Shown here in pieces: positions 19,673 to 22,762 of a DNA stretch of 22,762 nt. The position numbers and the translations under genes were made by a program. Position 1 is the first letter of the stretch, and every line of letters begins with the position of its first letter. The notes below the pieces were generated by a model, which saw only the letters and a program-made list of their open reading frames with translations, did no database searches and was not told where the DNA came from. The stretch is from CAYPQL01 sp964412905 (lineage in GTDB: Bacteria; Patescibacteriota; Minisyncoccia; JAHIHE01; JAGLIN01): the NCBI GenBank assembly GCA_964412905.1, contig CAYPQL010000024.1, forward strand, positions 1 to 22,762. Direction: 5' to 3'.

Positions 19673-22501
19673 TTATATATCCCCCTCCTTTATTTCAAAC
19701 ACATCCCCTCTCTTGATTTCCCCTTTCAAAAATTTCGTGGCGATTAAATTTTCCACGCGCTCTTGGATTGTTCTTTGCAAAAATCGCGCTCCATATTCGG
19801 GACTGTATCCTATTTTAGTCACCAGCTCTAAAGCTCCGTTGGAAATTTTAATTTGAATTCCCTGCGCTTTGTCCATTCTCTTTGCCAGATTATTTATTTG
19901 AAGCTTGGCGATCGCCAGGACATCTTTCGGAGATAAAGACTTGAAAACAATCCTCGCCGTAAAGCGATTAAGAAATTCCGGCGCGAAACTTTGCAGAAGA
20001 TACGGCTCAAGCAATTGGAGAATTCTTTCGTTATTTTCTTTCTCGCTCACTATTATTTTGCTGATCACTTTTGAGCCGGCGTTGGAAGTGGCTATTATTA
20101 TCGTATTCGTGAAATCAACCGTTCTGCCCAGATTGTCGGTGAGCCGCCCGTCGTCAAAAACTTGCAGAAATAAATTCAAGACATTTTTGTTCGCTTTCTC
20201 AAGCTCATCCAAAAGAATCAAGGAAAACGGCCTTCTTTTTACGGCTTCCGTGAGAATTCCTCCGGAGCTTGATTCGTCTAAATCAGTGGATGATCCGATC
20301 AGTTTTTCAATGCTTCCTACCGTCTGATATTCGCTCATATCAATTCTGATCATTGCCGTTTCATCGCCATAATACGCCTCCGCCAGCGCTTTGGCAAGTT
20401 CCGTTTTCCCGACTCCCGTGGGGCCTAAAAACAAAAATGTCCCGATAGGCCTGTTGTCATGCTTCATTCCCACCCTCACTCTTCTTATGGCGGAAGCGAC
20501 CGCTTTCACCGCTTCTTTCTGCCCCACGACTCTTTGATGCATCCTTTCTTCCAAATTCAAAAGTTTTTCCGCCTCGCTGGCGCTTACATCCGTAAGAGGT
20601 ATTCCTGTTTTCTCGGTAATGACTTCCATAACATCCGTGTCGCGCAAAACGGAGCCATGCCCTTTTCTCCGGACTTCCACCGCGGTTTCGCTCAAAAGAT
20701 CAATCGCTTTTCCCGGCAAAATTCTGTTTGTTATATATTTCTTGGAAAGTTCAACCGTTTTTTTGATCGCTTTATAAGTCATCACGATTCCTTCTCTGGC
20801 TTCTATGATTTTCGCCTGCGCCGCCAAAATTTGTATCGTTTTTTCCTCGTCCAATTCTTCCACTTTTATCAAATCAAAATTATTGGCAAAGTCGGATCTT
20901 GGCTCAATGTATCTATGATAATTTCGATAATCCGTCGCGCCGATCACTTGGAATATCCCTTGCGAGAGAATGGGAGATAAAATTTTTGAAGCGTCAAATC
21001 CTTCCCCGCTCCCCGCCGCCGCCATATTATGTATTTCCGGAATAAATAAAATCACGTTTCCGCTTTTCCCCATATCTTCCAGCATTTTTCTGATTCGCAA
21101 TTCCAAATCCCCTCCCGCTCTCGCGCCCGCCACGATGGATCCGAGATCAAGAACGACTAGCCGCTTATCTTGCAAAGTCGGCAAAACCTGATCTTTGACC
21201 ATTCTTCTGGCAAGTTCTTTGACAATGGTTTTTCTCCCGCTTCCCTCTTCCCCGATCAAAAGCGCGTTATTCTTGCTCGTTCTTTCCAAAATTCTCATCA
21301 AGTTATCAAGCTCCGCTTTTCTGTCAACCACATATCCGATAAGCCCCGCGCGCGCTTGATCCGTCAAGTCATAACTGAATCTGTCCAACTCCGGAGTGAC
21401 TCTTGCCGTCCACGCTCTGTTCATCACGGAATGCTGAATTTTTCTCGGCCTGCCGAATCTTATTCTCGCCTGCGACCAATTTTTAACCCACAGCACAGTA
21501 TTTCTCGCGTCTTCAATTTCTATATTTATGTCTTTAAAATATTTCTCCAGAGACTCATCGCTAACCAAGGCTAGGAATAAACTCTCGGCTTCAATCTCAG
21601 AAAGTCCGCTTATAATTGTTTCATAAAAAGCTTTGATTATTATTTTTTCCAGCTCGGGATTTAAAACCGTTCCGTTTAAAATTCCGTCTTGATTATAATA
21701 ATCATTTTTAGGCAGATTATTTATAAAGCCATCCATATCCGCGCTGAATTTTTTCAAATCAACTTCAAGCCTTTTCAGCAAAATGGATATATGGGGATCT
21801 TGCGCGAGAACTTTTGCCAAATGATACGGCGACGGGGCTTGGCCGAGGCTATGCGCCAAATCAAGAGTTTTGTTCAGGATTTCCATGGCGAGAGGCGCGG
21901 CGTATTTGCTGATGTCAACCGCTTTTTCCGGCTCCGGCGCTTTTCTGTTATAGAAAATTTCAAATTCTTTGGATAGCGGATCAATCTCTTTTCTGGAAGC
22001 GTTTTTGGTTTTTCGGTTATAATAAAAATATATCATTCCGGAAACCGCCGCCCAAAACATCAGCGGGCCGCTCCCCCTTTCTTCCATTAAAACCAAAACG
22101 GCGCCCAGGAAGTGAATTGCGGATTTGTATGCGGCTGTAAAAATAAACATAAACATTCCCGCTTCCGTCCGCGAATTGGAAATGTCTTTTTCCAATAAAC
22201 TGAAAAAATCGGGATTATTGGAAATCACAAAATAAACGGCATACCCGAATGTGATCGCCGTTAAAACATACGCGAGGAAGAAAATTAGCCTCGGGATCAA
22301 AAGTAAAAACGAGCGCAAAATCGGCGAAAATCCGGAAAGCCTTTCTCCCCAATAATACATTCCGCCTTTGCCGACATGCAAAAAAACGCCCATACCATGG
22401 CAGGTCTTGCATTCAGCTCCATTTTCCAAAATCTTATTCCCACTACACGCAGAACATACAACCAGCTCCACCAGAATTTTCTTTTCTTTTTTTTGTTTCA
22501 T
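19673..22501 (-). CDS. membrane-bound Clp/Hsp100-family AAA+ ATPase with zinc motif and degenerate first ATPase domain
   Basis: 942 residues. In order: a DnaJ-like zinc motif with C16, C19, C32, C35 (CSACSGNK and CKTCHGMG); hydrophobic segments between about 58 and 162 (three or four helices); two Clp_N-like helical repeats (about 195-345); AAA domain 1 (about 395-610); AAA domain 2 (about 650-942). Domain 1 has lost its active site: Walker A reads GEEGSGRKT (K to R), Walker B FIPEIH (D to P), the arginine fingers are ANNF, and the pore motif KYRG is RAGG. Domain 2 keeps Walker A GPTGVGKT (693-700), Walker B LILLDE (761-766), sensor 1 TSNAG, FLNRF with the arginine finger, and sensor 2 GAR (904-906), but GYVG is replaced by DLDE (740-743), and no IGF-type ClpP loop is visible. 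It is probably a membrane remodeler or disaggregase relative, not a ClpP partner. Confidence 0.93.
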   Translation of the reverse strand: MKQKKEKKILVELVVCSACSGNKILENGAECKTCHGMGVFLHVGKGGMYYWGERLSGFSPILRSFLLLIPRLIFFLAYVLTAITFGYAVYFVISNNPDFFSLLEKDISNSRTEAGMFMFIFTAAYKSAIHFLGAVLVLMEERGSGPLMFWAAVSGMIYFYYNRKTKNASRKEIDPLSKEFEIFYNRKAPEPEKAVDISKYAAPLAMEILNKTLDLAHSLGQAPSPYHLAKVLAQDPHISILLKRLEVDLKKFSADMDGFINNLPKNDYYNQDGILNGTVLNPELEKIIIKAFYETIISGLSEIEAESLFLALVSDESLEKYFKDINIEIEDARNTVLWVKNWSQARIRFGRPRKIQHSVMNRAWTARVTPELDRFSYDLTDQARAGLIGYVVDRKAELDNLMRILERTSKNNALLIGEEGSGRKTIVKELARRMVKDQVLPTLQDKRLVVLDLGSIVAGARAGGDLELRIRKMLEDMGKSGNVILFIPEIHNMAAAGSGEGFDASKILSPILSQGIFQVIGATDYRNYHRYIEPRSDFANNFDLIKVEELDEEKTIQILAAQAKIIEAREGIVMTYKAIKKTVELSKKYITNRILPGKAIDLLSETAVEVRRKGHGSVLRDTDVMEVITEKTGIPLTDVSASEAEKLLNLEERMHQRVVGQKEAVKAVASAIRRVRVGMKHDNRPIGTFLFLGPTGVGKTELAKALAEAYYGDETAMIRIDMSEYQTVGSIEKLIGSSTDLDESSSGGILTEAVKRRPFSLILLDELEKANKNVLNLFLQVFDDGRLTDNLGRTVDFTNTIIIATSNAGSKVISKIIVSEKENNERILQLLEPYLLQSFAPEFLNRFTARIVFKSLSPKDVLAIAKLQINNLAKRMDKAQGIQIKISNGALELVTKIGYSPEYGARFLQRTIQERVENLIATKFLKGEIKRGDVFEIKEGDI

Positions 22502-22555
22502 AATGATATAAATAAGGATATTTTATTTCAAAGACAACAATATTACTGCCGATTT

Positions 22556-22708
22556 TCAAAAAGAAATTCGGATTAAAATTTTCTTGCGTTGGATGTTCGC
22601 CTTTTCGCCGCGCATACTCAACGCTGTAAAATCCCATATCGCGGGATTTTTTCCAGTCGCTAATCTTTCAACTTCTTTATAGATTGTTTGAAACGGCACA
22701 AATTCCAT
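22556..22708 (-). CDS. possible 50-residue protein upstream of the clp-like gene
   Basis: A 50-codon frame starts at an ATG preceded by AGGAG at a 7-base distance, one of the few good ribosome sites in the window. It begins MEFVPFQTIYKEVERL and contains ATGKNPAIWDFTALSMRG, then a basic end. It stops 55 bp before the clp-like start. Other frames here also show protein-like stretches (KQFVAEAEKEQEIKDG at 22727-22680, and a frame reading FNPNFFLKIGSNIVVFEIK), so the region could instead be a decayed gene with frameshifts. The rest of 22502-22762 has no complete gene. Confidence is low. Confidence 0.35.
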   Translation of the reverse strand: MEFVPFQTIYKEVERLATGKNPAIWDFTALSMRGEKANIQRKKILIRISF

Positions 22709-22762
22709 CCTTAATCTCCTGTTCTTTTTCCGCTTCGGCGACGAACTGTTTTTAAACTTTTC

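Noticed and set aside
20459..20980. Long plus-strand frames opposite the clp-like gene
   Set aside because: They have no ribosome sites and mirror the strongly conserved AAA coding frame.
22443..22637. 64-codon minus-strand frame overlapping the start of the clp-like gene
   Set aside because: It overlaps the conserved zinc-motif coding sequence in another frame and has no ribosome site; it may contain a decayed fragment but is not a supported gene.
22628..22652. AAAATCCC/GGGATTTT hairpin followed by a T run on the plus strand
   Set aside because: There is no plus-strand gene to terminate, and the hairpin lies inside a possible minus-strand coding frame.

Overview
The window looks like chromosomal DNA of a Patescibacteria (Candidate Phyla Radiation) bacterium, probably of the Parcubacteria type. 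I infer this from the AT-rich sequence with lysine-rich proteins, the single-membrane style exporter and cell-wall genes, the MraY variant, and an ECF sigma/three-helix membrane protein pair of a kind I associate with these genomes. No marker gene fixes the lineage. Nearly all genes are on the minus strand. The exceptions are a tRNA-Ser gene and an insertion sequence on the plus strand at about 3.67-4.65 kb.

From left to right: a tRNA-Arg(GCG); a lysine-rich two-helix membrane protein; a REP/MITE-like repeat; a secreted protein broken by a frameshift; a CapA-type metallophosphoesterase; tRNA-Ser(UGA); an IS5-type transposase in two frames joined at A6G4; mraY; a VanZ-like protein with a good sigma-70 promoter. 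Between 6.5 and 13.3 kb lies the most coherent block, read right to left: ECF sigma factor, overlapping membrane anti-sigma candidate with a Cys4 acidic tail, terminator, exported Met/His-ended small protein, hairpin, a very long MacA-like adaptor, MacB-like ATPase, overlapping MacB-like permease, and a small anchored DUF5666-like protein. I read this as an envelope- or metal-stress module driving an ABC exporter or remodeler; this is inference.

Further right come an APC-type amino acid permease, a second copy of the REP/MITE repeat nested in AT-rich inverted repeats, a membrane-anchored methyltransferase, a membrane-anchored cyclophilin, an ORF6N-domain protein beside a 33-bp palindrome, an M20 peptidase interrupted by one in-frame TAA, a membrane-anchored unknown, a 40-bp palindrome, a newly noticed 49-codon gene, and a 942-residue membrane-bound Clp-family ATPase. 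The last has a DnaJ-like zinc motif, a first AAA domain that has lost its catalytic residues, and a second AAA domain that keeps them while losing the aromatic pore motif. It is the most unusual single protein here.

Two themes run through the non-coding DNA. Many gaps hold short tandem repeats of 8-17 bp whose unit differs from gap to gap, often in both orientations so that they fold into terminator-like hairpins; one exact 28-bp copy is shared by the end of the cyclophilin gene and the clp terminator. Three reading frames are interrupted (secreted protein, transposase, M20 peptidase); the transposase break looks programmed and the other two look like decay or assembly error.
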